Positions 23,741 to 36,600 of a stretch of DNA of 64,000 nucleotides are shown one piece after another (positions within the stretch are counted from its first letter, which is position 1; every line of letters starts with the position of its first letter). The translations under genes and the position numbers were made by a program. The notes below the pieces were generated by a model. It worked only from the letters and a program-made list of their open reading frames with translations. It had not been told where the DNA came from and made no database searches. Origin of the DNA: Paramacrobiotus metropolitanus. Its lineage: Eukaryota; Tardigrada; Eutardigrada; Parachela; Macrobiotidae. Where the stretch lies: positions 186,001-250,000 of the forward strand of contig NW_026570277.1 in the NCBI RefSeq assembly GCF_019649055.1, in the 5' to 3' direction.

Positions 23741-23822
23741 TAACATACCAGGTTTTATCCCTTGCCATGCCAGTGGCACCGCCAGAGGCGCTTGCCAGTG
23801 CCAGGTTTTCCACCCTGCCGAT
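23741..23822 (-). repeat. TGGCA-rich dispersed repeat, copy 2
   Basis: A shorter relative of 8128-8252 in reverse orientation: CCAGGTTTTATC, TGCCATGCCAGTGGCA and CCAGGTTTTCCACCCTGCC occur in the same order as in the 52.6-kb copy. Confidence 0.65.
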
Positions 23823-24412
23823 TGTTAATCATTATCAGTTGTCTCGGTATGTCAGTCGCCTGTTTCCCGGACATGTCAAACACTCAAAGGTGTATTCCCA
23901 GGTGCCTAGTGCCCGGATAAGCTGCTACAGATCAAAATTAATGCTGATACCTTATTAAATCTGCATGACCACACATTTTCAACCATAATTCTGCTATTGA
24001 ATACAGTTTCACGAATAACCGAACGGCAAACTAAATAACTTGCAATAACGTAGTTCGCATACGATCTCATGCATATTAGTAAGTACTCTGTTAATTGCAG
24101 TGAAAGTACAACTGTAATTATGTATTTAATCGGCGCATCACGCAATGAAAAAGTGCAGCAACTATGCCATAATAAATAATAGTTAAATGATGGATACATA
24201 TTACACGGTAAATCAGCGTTTATTCGACAGAAGCACAAGCTGATCATACGAATGCAATATGTTCTTTCCAAGTTTATCACCGGAAACACTCCCCATACCG
24301 CACGATTATCAGCTGTTGCCTGTGCCGTGTTTTACTCAACCTTATAATTGTTAGTTACATAAGATATCGTTTTACAAAGCAAGGCCAAACAATGAAAAAT
24401 AGGAGAAAATCT

Positions 24413-26575
24413 TTACAGTTCAACAGTATGCCCAACTGCTGAAGACGGTGCCGCAACATTCATTCCTCCGGAGGTTTGTTGTGATTCGTAGTGATAGAAG
24501 CATCGTGAATATTGCGTGCGATGCAAATGCATGTAATGATGGCTGCCCACTCCGGCGCTTCCGCAGTTTTTCATAGGGCTGACTGCGACGAACTTCGGTT
24601 TTTTTGCCGCTTTCAACTCCGCCCGGCAATGCTTCCGAAAAGTCTCCCAGGTCGGCAGCAGTTCGGCCATTTTGCAGTCAATGGCATAATACGCCTTATA
24701 TCCCTCCAGCGGATCGTCGGCCTCGAAGACCCACTCGTGCAGGTGGCGTAGCGCCGCCTCCTCCAGATACAAATCCAGGCAGCGCTGGAAATTCGGACCG
24801 TGACAGTGCGCTGTCCGGAACGGAAGATGTGGCGAGGCACGAGTGACGTACAGGCCACCCGGACAGATCTCCCTGCGGCGCTGATGATGATAGCAGATGT
24901 AGGCCAGGTGCTCGGCAGTGTCGAGTTTTCGAGCGCGGCGGTAGATAAAGCCCTGGTGGATCACCGGCTGGATGGACGCGCACAGCGTCACGTAGTCGAT
25001 ATGGTTGGGATCGGGATCCTCGTCATCGTCTGAGCTGGAAGTGTTGGCGTCCGAAGGCGTGGCTTCACGCGGGGAGGGTGCCTGCAACATACGAATCTTA
25101 CAAGGAAAAACTAAAAAGTGGAAATCAACCAGTCAATCCTCAATTAAATTAAGTATCTGTACAGAGGGTGAGCCACCCACATTGGCACACTTTTGGTAGG
25201 AAATTATTTGTGACTTTTGGACTCAAGTCCTGTTAAATTCGCTGATGCAGTTTTTTCCCTTAGCTCTCTGTGAACGGAAAACAACTAATTTTCCATGAAG
25301 ATTTTGCGCACACGTGGCATAAAGTGACCACAAGTGGATTTTCAAAGGCATCCTTTACTAAGCTCAGATAAACTTATCAAGTACAAAATACCCCAGGCTA
25401 TCGGGTAATGTTTGTAAAAATGTTGTTGTAGACGAAAGGAAGTTTTCAAAAATCAGTTTGTGCAGTGTGCCAATGTGGGTGGCTCACCCTCTGTACATTC
25501 AACGGTTGACGGCAGTTTTGAAATAAAAATAGCAAAAAATGCAAAGAGCTCAATAAATGCACAACGCCGCTATTTTCTCACCAGTTCGTTACGTGTTGCA
25601 TGTCGAATCGTTCACTAAGCCCAAAGACTTTGCAGTTTGCATGCTTTTCTCAATCTTTAAAGAGAAAATAAAACCGTATGTTTACCAAATAACTGATGCA
25701 TCTAAAAGATGTAGATATCGAAATTTATATTGGAGTATTTCTGTCGAATTCACAGAAAAATAATTTGATTTATCGCAAGTCCACCATCGTGTTGTTGAGA
25801 TGCAGGCTTACTTTTACAGCGGGTATTTCATTGCTAATGCCTTTATACCGACTATTTTTCACATTCGATCCAACCCTCGTAAAACGATGTAAAATGTGGT
25901 CGCCGACCACATTTAATTAATGAACATGCCCTAATTAATGAACATGCCGTCAGATTACCACAAATTTCGTTGGTACTAATGTCAGAACAAATATTGCAGC
26001 ATATACAAATAATTTCGCCAGTGTGAATTTCTATTTCTTACCGGTATTTTACTAGACCCTTCTCCGGAATCAAAGGCGAGGCTGATAGCCGTACGCGCGG
26101 GTGGATGCAACAAGGGTGCACGTTGTGGTATCTCGGAGGATTCCTTCGACGGCGATCGCCCTGGAGACGACCGTGGACCATCACGGTGCAAGTTGGAATC
26201 GATATCCTGGAAACCGTGCGAATGATACTGGCCAGTGACCTCCGGTGGAGGTGCATGGGGAGGCGCGATATCCTTGACGGAGAACTGGTGTTGGCACTTG
26301 TAACCTGCAATTTGACCACGTTCCACCGTAGTTTAGAAAAAGGGATCGTTTAAGTTAGCTATGGTTTTTCGAACGAGCATTTTTTAGATCGTATACGAGT
26401 ATATCAGCATATCGGTAGACATGCTTCTAGTTCTTACAGTTTTAATGTACGTACCTGATTTTAAGCCCTTCTTGCGACGCATAACGGGTCTAGACGGTCG
26501 CTCAACTGACAAATCCACCTCGCTATTCATGGCGTCGAAAATGATCTCCCGAGTACACGATTTCACTTCATCCAT
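24413..26575 (-). CDS. FLYWCH-like zinc finger protein, three exons, complete
   Basis: Exons 26575-26455, 26304-26042 and 25081-24413 join with matching phases (1, then 0) and give about 350 residues from ATG to TAA. Residues 40-128 are Pro/Ser-rich. An acidic run (SSSDDDEDPDP) precedes a FLYWCH-like finger: GFIY at about 172, C191, C201, H220 and H222, i.e. the C-x9-C-x18-H-x-H spacing of that family. The family binds DNA or protein in chromatin and is often transposon-associated. The rest has no known domain. The middle intron contains a 334-bp MITE (25162-25495). Confidence 0.7.
25162..25495. mobile_element. 334-bp MITE with 29-bp TIRs and TA target
   Basis: Ends starting CAGAGGGTGAGCCACCCAC are perfect inverted repeats, flanked by TA at 25160-25161 and 25496-25497. 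This is the signature of mariner/Tc1-type non-autonomous elements. It sits inside the second intron of the FLYWCH-like gene. No coding capacity. Confidence 0.9.
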
Positions 26576-27136
26576 GAATATGATCGTACTGCCTTAACGA
26601 TTCACTTTATGATGGTAACAAAAAGTTATTTATTTGCTCAAAATTTTTCTAATTTTTCTAATCTGTCGCTAACAAGCAATATTAGCATAATATTCCAATG
26701 AGGAAATAGGATTTTCTTGCACTGACATGCACGATTTCGAAATCAATAAGCGCTTGTTCAAACTTCGAAGCACTGTTATATTTTGGTAATGCTTTTCAGG
26801 TGGTTGAGTGTTTACATATATACATAGTACGTCGCGGTGCACGGTCGGTTGCTAAGCAAGTAAAGGAAGTATGCGCAAGCCAATACACAGATTCGGTTTT
26901 ATTACAGATTCGGTTACCGATTCGAATTTATCCGTTACGTCATTACCTTTCATATCGTAGCATAGTCACTGTACTCATTAAGACGCTTCTTTCACTGTGA
27001 AACTGTGATAGGTCCACAGCCACTGCTGGAGTCACTGTCAAAATGAAATGCAACGTCATAAGATGCCGAGCTGACTGGCCGAAATGCTACAGCCAGATAT
27101 GCAATCTACAGCCAGATATGCAATCAATCTCGTACA
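26576..27136. other. 5' flank of the FLYWCH-like gene
   Basis: AT-rich. A tandem AGCCAGATATGCAATC doublet lies at 27091-27126. Nothing else recognised. Confidence 0.35.
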
Positions 27137-27138
27137 TA

Positions 27139-27768
27139 CAGTGGAACCTCCCGACCCTGAACACTCTCGGTACGGGGTTTCTTGTTCAAGGTTCGGGGGT
27201 GTTCAGGGTTCAGGAGTGCTGCCCCTGGGGGAGGGGGGCGCATAAAATTCCAGACAATATACAGTATAATATACATTATAATTATATGTGCGTATGCTAA
27301 TAAACAAAAGGATATATACCGTTCTTAAATATATTTCCCGGCGGAAGTTATTAGTTCAGTTGATTTTTGTGTTATTCTTATGCTAATTTTGTCCGTCGTG
27401 ATGTTTAATATTCAGATTCATTTACTGAAACTAAGGCTACTAATTGATAAAGTATGAACTAAACGTGATTCTGTGCTATGTAATTTGCTTGCGATGACAT
27501 CCGTGAACACATTCAACACTTCCCGGATGCTTTCGCTGCTTCGCACACAACGCAAAGCAGCTCTCTGTTCACGGTTGGAGGTCCGTTTTACTAAAAAAAA
27601 CGTATCGCGGTACGCAGCCGAGTGTTCAAGGTTCAGGATTCAAAGGTGTTCAGGGTTCAGAGGTCCCCCCCAATGTTATAGCTTACGAGAGCTGCGCGTA
27701 CGAAAAATATTGTTCAAGATTCGGGGTTGTTCAGGGTTCAGAGGTGTTCAAGATCGGAGGTTCCACTG
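27139..27768. mobile_element. 630-bp TA-flanked MITE with pogo/Tigger-like ends
   Basis: Ends CAGTGGAACCTCC and the reverse complement are flanked by TA on both sides (27137-27138 and 27769-27770). Ends starting CAGT-GAACCTC are typical of pogo-related mariner elements. Subterminal GTTCAGGGTTCAG words are repeated near both ends. No transposase frame. Confidence 0.8.
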
Positions 27769-27829
27769 TACATGGCAGCAGCTGACCGTTAGCGGATGAT
27801 TGCCATTGTAGGCTCACGCCGGGGAAAAC

Positions 27830-29215
27830 TATGGTATAGCTTGGTAAAGGCTGTAAAGGTCATTAGCGTAACGGTAAAGGTTGGAATACTTGGTATAGGT
27901 AGCAACAACTATACTACAGGAAAGATGCAAATTTTGGTTGCTTAAAGCTTAACAAGTTTACCTGCCGAAACCGATACCACCTTTACCCACCGATACTGCA
28001 CCAGTTACCACCTTTACCCACCGATACTGCACCAGTACCCACCGATACTGCACCAGTCACCACCTTTTCCGCCGATACCGCACCTCTTACCACCTTCACC
28101 CGCCGACACTCCACCTATTACCACCTTTACCCGCCGATACCGCACCTATTACCACCTCTACCCTCCGATACTGCACCAGTACCCACCGATACTGCACCAG
28201 TCACCACCTTTTCCCGCCGATACCGCACCTCTTACCACCTTTACCCGCCGACACTCCACCTATTACCACCTTTACCCGCCGATACCGCACCTCTTACCAC
28301 CTCTACCCTCCGATACTGCACCAGTACCCACCGATACCGCACCTCTTACCACATATAGCGTCCGATACTGTAGCTCTTACCTCCTTTACCCGCCGATACA
28401 TCTTACCACCTTTCGCGGCCGCTACCGTGCCTTTACAACCCTTTGTTGATCGAGCCTTCCAAATAGCCGTTAAAAACAGAAATCGTAGCCATGGTTAGTA
28501 GGTGTTAAGTCGTCTACGCCCATTAAAATGAATCGGTGCAGTTTTTGTTTTGTAAGATTTTTCGAGAAGTGCATTGTGCATGCGGACAATGCAGTTTAGA
28601 AAAAATTCTTGCCGGTTTTTGCCCATTTTAGAAACGTTTCCTTATAATGACCGAGCTGAGAGAACACTTGTTTGCATCCAACGCAGTACTTCTTCTCACA
28701 AAAGTTTATATAAATCCACACAAGCGTCGGTGGTCCTAAGAAATTATCCAAATTATTTACTGAATAACACAGCTCATATATTGCCATCATCGAATAAGAC
28801 TGGGCGGAAGTATTATCGCAGGACAGATTATAAAAAACCAGGTGCCGTGCAGAAATCATATAAAAACTTCAATAATCCATCCCCTTTGCTACACAAGATA
28901 AGTAAATTTTACACAGTACCGTAATAAACAGTCTTGTATCAAGTTTATTAAAAACTGCTTCTATTGCATGACGATACAGCCATTTTTTTGTTGCGGTTGT
29001 TGGGAAACTTCTGAAAAATTACTGTCTACCGTACGCTAATGCACGCATAGTACATGTTATTGCAAATCGTAATCGGGTAATAAGAGGTGCGGTATCAGGG
29101 GGTATAAGGGGTAAGTGGTGCAGTATCGGCGGGTGTAGGTGGTAAGAGGTGCGGTATCGGAGGGTATTGGTGGTAAGAGGCGCAGTATCGGTGGGTATAG
29201 GACAAAGAGGTTCAT
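27830..29215. mobile_element. Foldback-like element with minisatellite arms
   Basis: A ~30-bp minisatellite (ACCACCTTTACCCGCCGATACC type) occupies about 27955-28440. The reverse complement of the same unit recurs at about 29070-29205. The opposed arms around a 620-bp AT-rich centre resemble foldback transposons. The centre (28440-29060) holds no recognised gene. Confidence 0.55.
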
Positions 29216-29740
29216 TTCATCAACCTAAAGTGAAAACCTCTTAGTTTGGTTGGGAAAACCGTGGCACAGTATTTTACTAGACTAGAAGCCGCAATTTATT
29301 AACTGGCAGAGTTACTCGTACATTCAGAACACATTTTCTCATATTATTTTTCACAATAAGCTGTTGCCTTTCTGTCAAATTTTCGTAACTTACTGATTAC
29401 AGTACAGTATTACTCGCCAAGTAGCCATTCTGAGACAACCGCCAAAACTAATACAATAATTCTGGGATAAATACTGGGACATTCGAATCAAACTATTTTA
29501 ATCTGAGACCATCACGGCTCAGGCATACTTGATATAAGCTCAACGGGTATTCCATGAAAACCGGGGGCTGACCGACGGCCTGCTGTCCTGCTGCGCATTA
29601 GTTGCGAATCAGGAGGGCACTTTCTTCATTTGGCAGAAGCTCGGGCTGAAGGCTTGCATTTGCGGTTTCCGCCCGACGGAATCGACGACAACAAGGGGCG
29701 AAATCGCCGTTCTTCCAGTGTAATTTAATACTAGCAACGA

Positions 29741-29763
29741 CCGCGGCGCGCTACGCGCCGCGG
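29741..29763. repeat. GC palindrome
   Basis: CCGCGGCGCG, a CTA loop, then CGCGCCGCGG: a perfect 10-bp stem in otherwise AT-rich DNA, about 100 bp before the minisatellite starts. Confidence 0.8.
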
Positions 29764-29859
29764 TATCCACCGAAGGTTACGTTGCGCTTTAACTATCGTG
29801 TGGTTAAATTAAACAGTTTACTTTAACTGTTTTCGTTACGGCGCTTAGTCTAGTAACTC

Positions 29860-31640
29860 TCATTTGGTTAAGTTACGCCGCTCAATCTCCTGGATTACGT
29901 TTCGTCGCTTTCTTTTTTTGTGGTCACCTTCCGCCACCACTCTCGTGTGCTTACGGCACCTTACGCCACTTACTTCCGTATACTTACACTCTTGCGGTTA
30001 CGTTTTGCCGTTCACTGTCTTGTTGTTACATTGCGCCGCATACTGTCTTGAGGTTACGTTACGCCGCTCACTTGTGGTTACGTTACGCCGCTCACTTTCT
30101 TGTGGTTACGTTGCGCCGCTTACTTTCTTGAGGTTACGCTACACCGCTCACTTGTGGTTACGTTCGCCGTTCACTCCTTTGCGGTTACGTTCCACCGCTT
30201 ACTCAATTGTGGTTACGTTACGCCGCTTACTTTCTTGAGGTAACGCTACACCGCTCACTTGTGGTTACGTTCGCCGTTCACTCCTTTGCGGTTACGTTCC
30301 ACCGCTTACTAAATTGTGGTTACGTTGCGCCGCTTACTTTCTTGCGGTTACGTTGCACCGCTTATTCTCTTATGGTTACGTTACGCCGATCACTCTCTTG
30401 CGGTTACGTTACGCCGCTCACTTGTGGTTACGTTACGCCGCTCGCTTTCTTGTGGTTACGTTGCGCCGCTTACTTTTTTGAGGTTACGCTACACCGCTCA
30501 CTTGTGGTTACGTTCGCCGTTCACTCCTTTGCGGTTACGTTCCACCGCTTACTCAATTGTGGTTACGTTACGCCGCTTACTTTCTTGAGGTTACGCTACA
30601 CCGCTCACTTGTGGTTACGTTCGCTGTTCACTCCTTTGCGGTTACGTTCCACCGCTTACTAAATTGTGGTTACGTTACGCCGCTTACTTTCTTGCGGTTA
30701 CGTTGCACCGCTTATTCTCTTATGGTTACGTTACGCCGCTCACTTTCTTGCGGTTACGTTGCACCGCTTATTCTCTTATGGTTACGTCAGACCGTTCACT
30801 CTCTTTTGGTTACATTGCGCCGTTCACTCTCTTTTGGTTACGTTCGCCGTTCACTCTCTTGTGGTTGCGTTTGCCGTTCACTCTCTTGTGGTTACGTTAC
30901 GACGCTCACTTTCTTGCGGTTACGTTTCGCCGGTCAATGTCTTGTGGTTACGTTGCGCAGCTTACTTTCTTGAGGTTACGCTACACCGCTCACTTGTGGT
31001 TACGTTAGACCGTTTACTCCCTTGTGTTACGTTTTGCCGTTCTCTGTCTTGCGGTTATGTTGCGCCGTTCACTAACTTTTGGTTACGTTACGCCGCTCAC
31101 TGTCTTGTGGTGACGTTACGCCGCTCGCTTGTGATTACGTTACGCCGCTCAGTTTCTTGCGGTTGCGTTGCACCGCTTACTCTCTTGTGGTTACGTTACG
31201 CCAATCACTTCTGGTTACGTTGCGCCGCTCACTTTCTTGCGGTTACGTTGCGCCGCTTACTCTCTTGTGGTTGCGTTACGCCGCTCACTTGTGGTTACGT
31301 TACGCCGTTCACTTTTTTGGATTTACGTTGCACCGCTTGCTCTCTTGTGGTTACGTTACGCCGCTCACTTTCTTGTGGTTACGTCAGGCCGTTCACTCTC
31401 TCGTGGTTGCAATGCGCCGCTTACTCTTTCGTGGTCACGTTACGCCGCTCAGTTTCTTGCGGTTACATTGCGCGCTTACTCTCTTGTGGTTTCGTTACGC
31501 CTCTCACTATGTTGCGGTTACGTCAGGCCGTTCATTTTCTTGTGGTTACATTGCGCTGCTGAATCTTTTGTGGTTTCGTTACACCACTCACCTTCTTGTG
31601 GTTACTTTGCGCGCTTACTCTCTTGCGGATACGTTACGCA
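29860..31640. repeat. 1.8-kb minisatellite, about 28-bp unit
   Basis: Tandem TGGTTACGTTACGCCGCTCAC-like units, mostly 27-28 bp with some 23-26 bp variants, and higher-order blocks of three to four units. Because the unit is not a multiple of three, long Leu/Arg-rich frames open in all three frames. They are by-products, not genes. Confidence 0.9.
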
Positions 31641-31789
31641 TTAAATTAGTGCAGTAGGTTCCTCGCTTAATAAGTGCGTTTAGCTGATTCAGTTGGTTTA
31701 ATATGGTCGTTCAGTAGGTTCATTTGGTTTTGGTAGGGTCAGTCGGTTCACTAATGTTTCGATTGAGTTAAGTTAGTACAATAACGATT

Positions 31790-32765
31790 GGTTTAGCTTG
31801 ATTTCGTATGGGTTAGCCTCATTTCGCACGATTGGGTTCGCTTTATTTCGTACGATTGGGTTAGCTTCATTTCGTACGATTGGGCTAGCTTCGTTTCGTT
31901 TAGGTTTTCGTATTTTGTATGGTTGGGTTAGCTTCATTTCGTATTTCATTTCATATGGTTTGGGTTCAGCGGGTTCACTAAAATTTGGTTGGGTTCAGTT
32001 GAATTCTGTCGATTCACCAAGGATTAAGATGAGTTCAACTGGTTCACTAAAAATCTGGTTGGGTTCAACTGGTTCATTTTGTTTAGTAAGTCTGTTTAGC
32101 AGGTACACTATAGTTTGTAAGTTTGTTCATCAGGTTCACTTGGTTTAGTAAGTTTTTGGTGCTGGCCAATGAGAGCGATTTGGATGCGGTTGCGTTCCAC
32201 GATCAGCCGCTTTTCGGTTTGGTTCATTTAGTTCAGCAAGGATTAGGTTGGGTTCAGATGGTTCAATAAGGTTTTGCTTGGGTTCAGTCGGTTTTTTAAG
32301 GATTAAGTTGGGTTCAGATGCTGCAATAAATTTTGCTTGGGTTCAGTCGGTTCAGTAACTTTTTGCTTGGGTTCAGTCGGTTCAGTAACTTTTTGCTTGG
32401 GTTCAGTCGGTTCAGTAACTTTTTGTTTGGGTTCAGTCGGTTCACTTACTTTTCGGTTGGGTTCAGTTTGTTCACTAACTTTTCGGTTGGGTTCAGTCGG
32501 TTCAGTAAGGTTTTAGTTGGGTTCAGTGGGCTCAACAACTTTTCGGTTGGGTTTAGTTGGTTCACTAACTTTTCGGTTGGGTTCGGTTGGTTCACTAAGG
32601 TTTTGGTTGGGTTCAGCTGATTCATTTTGTTTAGTAAGTGTGTTCAGCTGGTTCACTGTAGTTTGTGTGTTTGTTCAGTAGGTTCACTTCGTTTAGTAAG
32701 TATTTTGGTTCTGACCAATGAGAGCGATTTGGAGGCGGTCGCGTTCCATAATCCGCCGCTTAATA
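31790..32765. repeat. Minisatellites with 24- and 30-bp units and a ~145-bp duplication
   Basis: A 24-bp TTTCGTACGATTGGGTTAGC unit (31800-31960), then GGGTTCAGTCGGTTCA 30-bp units (32230-32620). A ~145-bp block at 32070-32215 recurs at 32620-32765, including CCAATGAGAGCGATTTGGA. The 30-bp unit gives an open frame with a 10-residue period (32333-32620), which I consider non-genic. Confidence 0.85.
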
Positions 32766-32973
32766 TGTAAGATCTTGTACAAACTCATAATACACCCAGG
32801 TAATAATGATCGTCGATATCAACAAAATACCGGGCAGCTGCAGGTATTCCGGGAGGAGAAACTGCGTCAGGGTCCACGGTAGGATGCACCACATCAGCGG
32901 TCTGACCATGAAGAAGATGAAAAAGCGTATGACAGATATCCACGCCGAGCAGAAACACGATGTCTTTACTGCA
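32760..32973 (-). CDS. Possible hydrophobic C-terminal exon
   Basis: A frame on the minus strand runs from a T-rich AG acceptor (32975-32974) to a TAA at 32760. The ~69 residues hold two hydrophobic stretches (ISVIRFFIFFMV, and GILLISTIIITWVYY before the end). It looks like the tail of a membrane protein. Its upstream exons would lie beyond the P element at 33058-39204. No family recognised. Confidence 0.35.
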
Positions 32974-33685
32974 CTGTATTACCAAAAAAAGCAGATTGCA
33001 TTATGTTGTTTACGGATTTTTATTAGTCAATGTACTCATCTGTATTTACGTAGTTAATCGTAGTGCATATGAAGCCCAGTATTACATACTTGTCTAAGTG
33101 CGGACAGAGCCATAAAACAATTAACCATGTGCGGGACCAGTGGTCGTGGCCTACCGCTTTGAACATGGAACAGCCGCTTCGTAAGTAAATAGAAGCCGAC
33201 GAATCAGCAATCTGTTACCTTGCAGAAGTGTAACAATGGTAACATTTGTCTGTAACAGCGGCATATTAGGGAAACTGTTACTGGTCGATACTAGCGTGTG
33301 CACATGCCATTAATAAAACCGTAACGACGAGTCGGTATTCAATATACATATACTCGTATATCTGTACTGGACTAATTCGTCGTTACTGTACAATATGGTT
33401 TCCATAAAAGTATGTCCATTACGCCATGCTTAACATTCTATCTAGTGTATTTACTCGTAGTGATCGTATTATTAATTGGGAAATTACTTATATGCTTTTG
33501 TATAATGAAATAATTTAGGTATTTATGCTGTTAGGTTCAAGTAAATATGGAAATCACTGCATAATAATTACCATTACTACCTTTATTTATAAAATTAATA
33601 AGCCACGACCACACTGACAAACAAACAAAAAACAAAAAATCGCACACGACATTGATGCATATAATTAACGCAACAAAAAAACAAA

Positions 33686-36600
33686 TCAATAGTTTTCGTC
33701 CGAATTTCCTTCAACACTGCTGCCCAAGCCGCCGTAATATTTGATCGCCTGCTTATTTGCATAAGCATGTTTGCTGGCATCGCTTCCATACGCTTTCTCT
33801 TTTTCTGCATTATCCACCTGCTTGCAGCGATACGACCATAGTGACGAAATAAACAATTTTGACAACGAATAAAATAATGGCTGCAGGTTGCACTTGCACG
33901 TTTTTTTTACCACTGTTACCTCCCCAATGTGGTTTGGGGCGTCAAAAAACGATCGCTTGGCTGTTCGACTGATCAATTGCTTTGAATCCACCACTCGCAT
34001 TATCATGTCCAAAACTCCGTCACAAATTCGCTCTTTTTCAATAACGGGACGTAAAGTTTGAAATACAGTAAACAAATCCATGCAGTGCTGTAAGACTTTT
34101 TCAGACGGACAAACCAAGCCTCCCCTGTTTGCCTGGTCGACGTATTTACAGTACCTGTAAAAATAAAGTTCAAAAGAAATATATAAGCATATATACATGT
34201 ATTACGCTGTTTATAAATGGTTAACTTTCCTACCATGGAAAAACGGCTTTAGGTAACAGCAAAACTGAAATGCAGCATTCGCAACGATTCTTATCAGGGC
34301 CTCCGAGACTGCTACCACCGCATCGATGTAGAACGTAACCAGCAAGGTAATAGATTATGCAGATATCAACTGTCGATCCAGAGAATGGTCGACCGACGAG
34401 ATCCTCCATTTTATCTTGCAATGCAATCAGGTCTTCCTCTTGAATCCGCTCAATAAGCAACCACTCTCTTGATTTTTGGACTTTTGCGTGTTTCTGGTCC
34501 CGCAGGAAGCCTAAATAACAAGCGCTTTTGGAGCAAGACCAAATTTCTGTGCAATTACATATATAAAAGTTTTACAATATATAAAAATTGTGATAAAAAG
34601 CAGGCCAGCAGTACTTTGTGCTGAAAAATATACCAATTAAGTTAAAAGCAGGGCCCTGAACCTCGCTTTCGAAAAGGGCGTTCCCATATTTAGATGGACT
34701 CGAATACGTAGTAAGAACTATATTTCTCCACACATCGCGCATCCGTTGCTCGGTCAAAATGCCAGTACGTTCACCGCCTTCGGCCCGCAACCTCGAAAAG
34801 CAAAACTCCGTCGGATCGTTGCACATCAGCCGAGTGCATATGTACTGCTGGTGATAATCAACGACTAAGACTACAATAAGTTCGCGCGCGGATAAAAGGG
34901 TGATAAGCCACCGCTCTACGAGGCCCTTCCGAAACCGTCCTTTTGATTTCTCTGTAATGATCAACCGCCGCAGCTTTTTCATCCAGTCTATCATATGATC
35001 AATAATCTGCAAAACATTAAAAATTAAAAAATATTCTTGTTATATTAAAAAATATTCTTGTCTTCTTGTTATATGATTGCTGTGCGAGGTGTACCTGCAT
35101 TCGACCGTTCATCTCCATAACTTCTTCGCCAGTTATTGGACGGCGGACAGGGTGGCCTTCGTCCGAATGCGACCCATTCAGCACATCAAATGCAACATTG
35201 ATCTTTCGTATGAAGAAACATGTATGCTGGCTGCCGTCAAACTGCTCATCCCCTGCTTCGCGATACGCGTCCAGTGAACTACAATATTTTGCCTTCATGT
35301 AACTGATAACGCATAATTAAATTAGTATTATATTATTGGGCTTACTCTGCAACGGTGTTACTGAGGACTTGAGCAGCTGGATAAACTTTCATCTTTTCGA
35401 ATCCCTTTGGATGGATGTGACTTCTCCAACGTAGTTTTGGTGCCCTCTTCAGCAAATTGTCGCGTTCAACATGGTACAGCCGCTCAATGAAGTGGTAGTA
35501 GACTGTGCCCACAGAACCGTCGTCCAAGGGGATCTGAAACCAGATATTACTCGTGAAATTTAGAATTACTCGTAAAATTTTCGTACTTGTAAAACTTATG
35601 ATTACATTAAATTGCTTCCCACTTTCAAATGCCGCGTAGGTATTTTTAACCAAGTGAGGAGGGTCGAAGATGTGGAAAACCTTCTTTCCGTCCACAAAAT
35701 ACGAACACTCCAGGGTATCTCTGAAAGCCGAAAAACGGTTTAGAAGGTCATTTTATTATATTTTATTTAACTTTAATATTATGTACATATAATACGTATC
35801 ATAGTCCAAGCAACACAAGTAACGCTCACCCATTAGATTCAAAAAGACCAATCATCCGGAATCCAGCGGTATAATTGCTGCTGCCATCCGATACGGTCTC
35901 AAGAGTGTCGAAACCCGTTGCGTGTACATGTTTCACTGCGTCTACGGTCATATGACGCACAATGTTACCAGGAATGGCCCCGCGGCTGGTGAAGTACTGA
36001 AACGGATGGTCAAATCGTCTTCGCAGCCCACCAAACAAAAACACGGTGACTTTATTTGCCAGTGAGGTATCATGACTCCGCTGCTTGCTCTGAGATAATA
36101 GCTTCTCATAGCCCCCCATATCTGGGTAGCCGTTTCGTCGATCTTTTGCACGGTTGTAAGCAACGGAGGTTGCCAAATGGGCTTCGTCGAACCGGATGGC
36201 AACGCGTCGATCCCCTGGGTCGGTATGCTTACAAATTTCAGTGCACATCGACTCCATGAAAGACGTCCAGCCAGGTCCATTAGGCATGATGGCACCATAA
36301 CGCCTAAGCGTCCGTTCACAAGGGCCCGGTAGCAATTTGCGCATAAGATCAAAGCCGCGACCCGATTGCTTTTGGAGCACCATGAACAAAGCCAAAAGCT
36401 CGTCAGAATACCGACGCCCAGTCCCTTCGGCATGAGACTGTTGGAGAATTTCTTGCACTAGGCTTTGGTAATGCGGCGGCAGAGAACTAAAACATTTTTT
36501 TAGTATTAGAGAAAAAAACTATTTCTAAAGCCATTTCGAGAAATGCGCTATACACTGTTATTACCTCAAGGCGTTAGAAAGATCTGATTTTTTTATGGCA

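Noticed and set aside
27970-28440. CRISPR-like regular repeats
   Set aside because: Units are contiguous, degenerate and eukaryotic minisatellite-like, without unique spacers.
30207-31657. Long Leu/Arg-rich open frames (up to about 298 codons)
   Set aside because: They are translations of a tandem minisatellite present in all three frames; no independent sign of coding.
32333-32620. Open frame with a 10-residue period
   Set aside because: Product of a 30-bp tandem unit; no start context, splice sites or non-repeat flanks.
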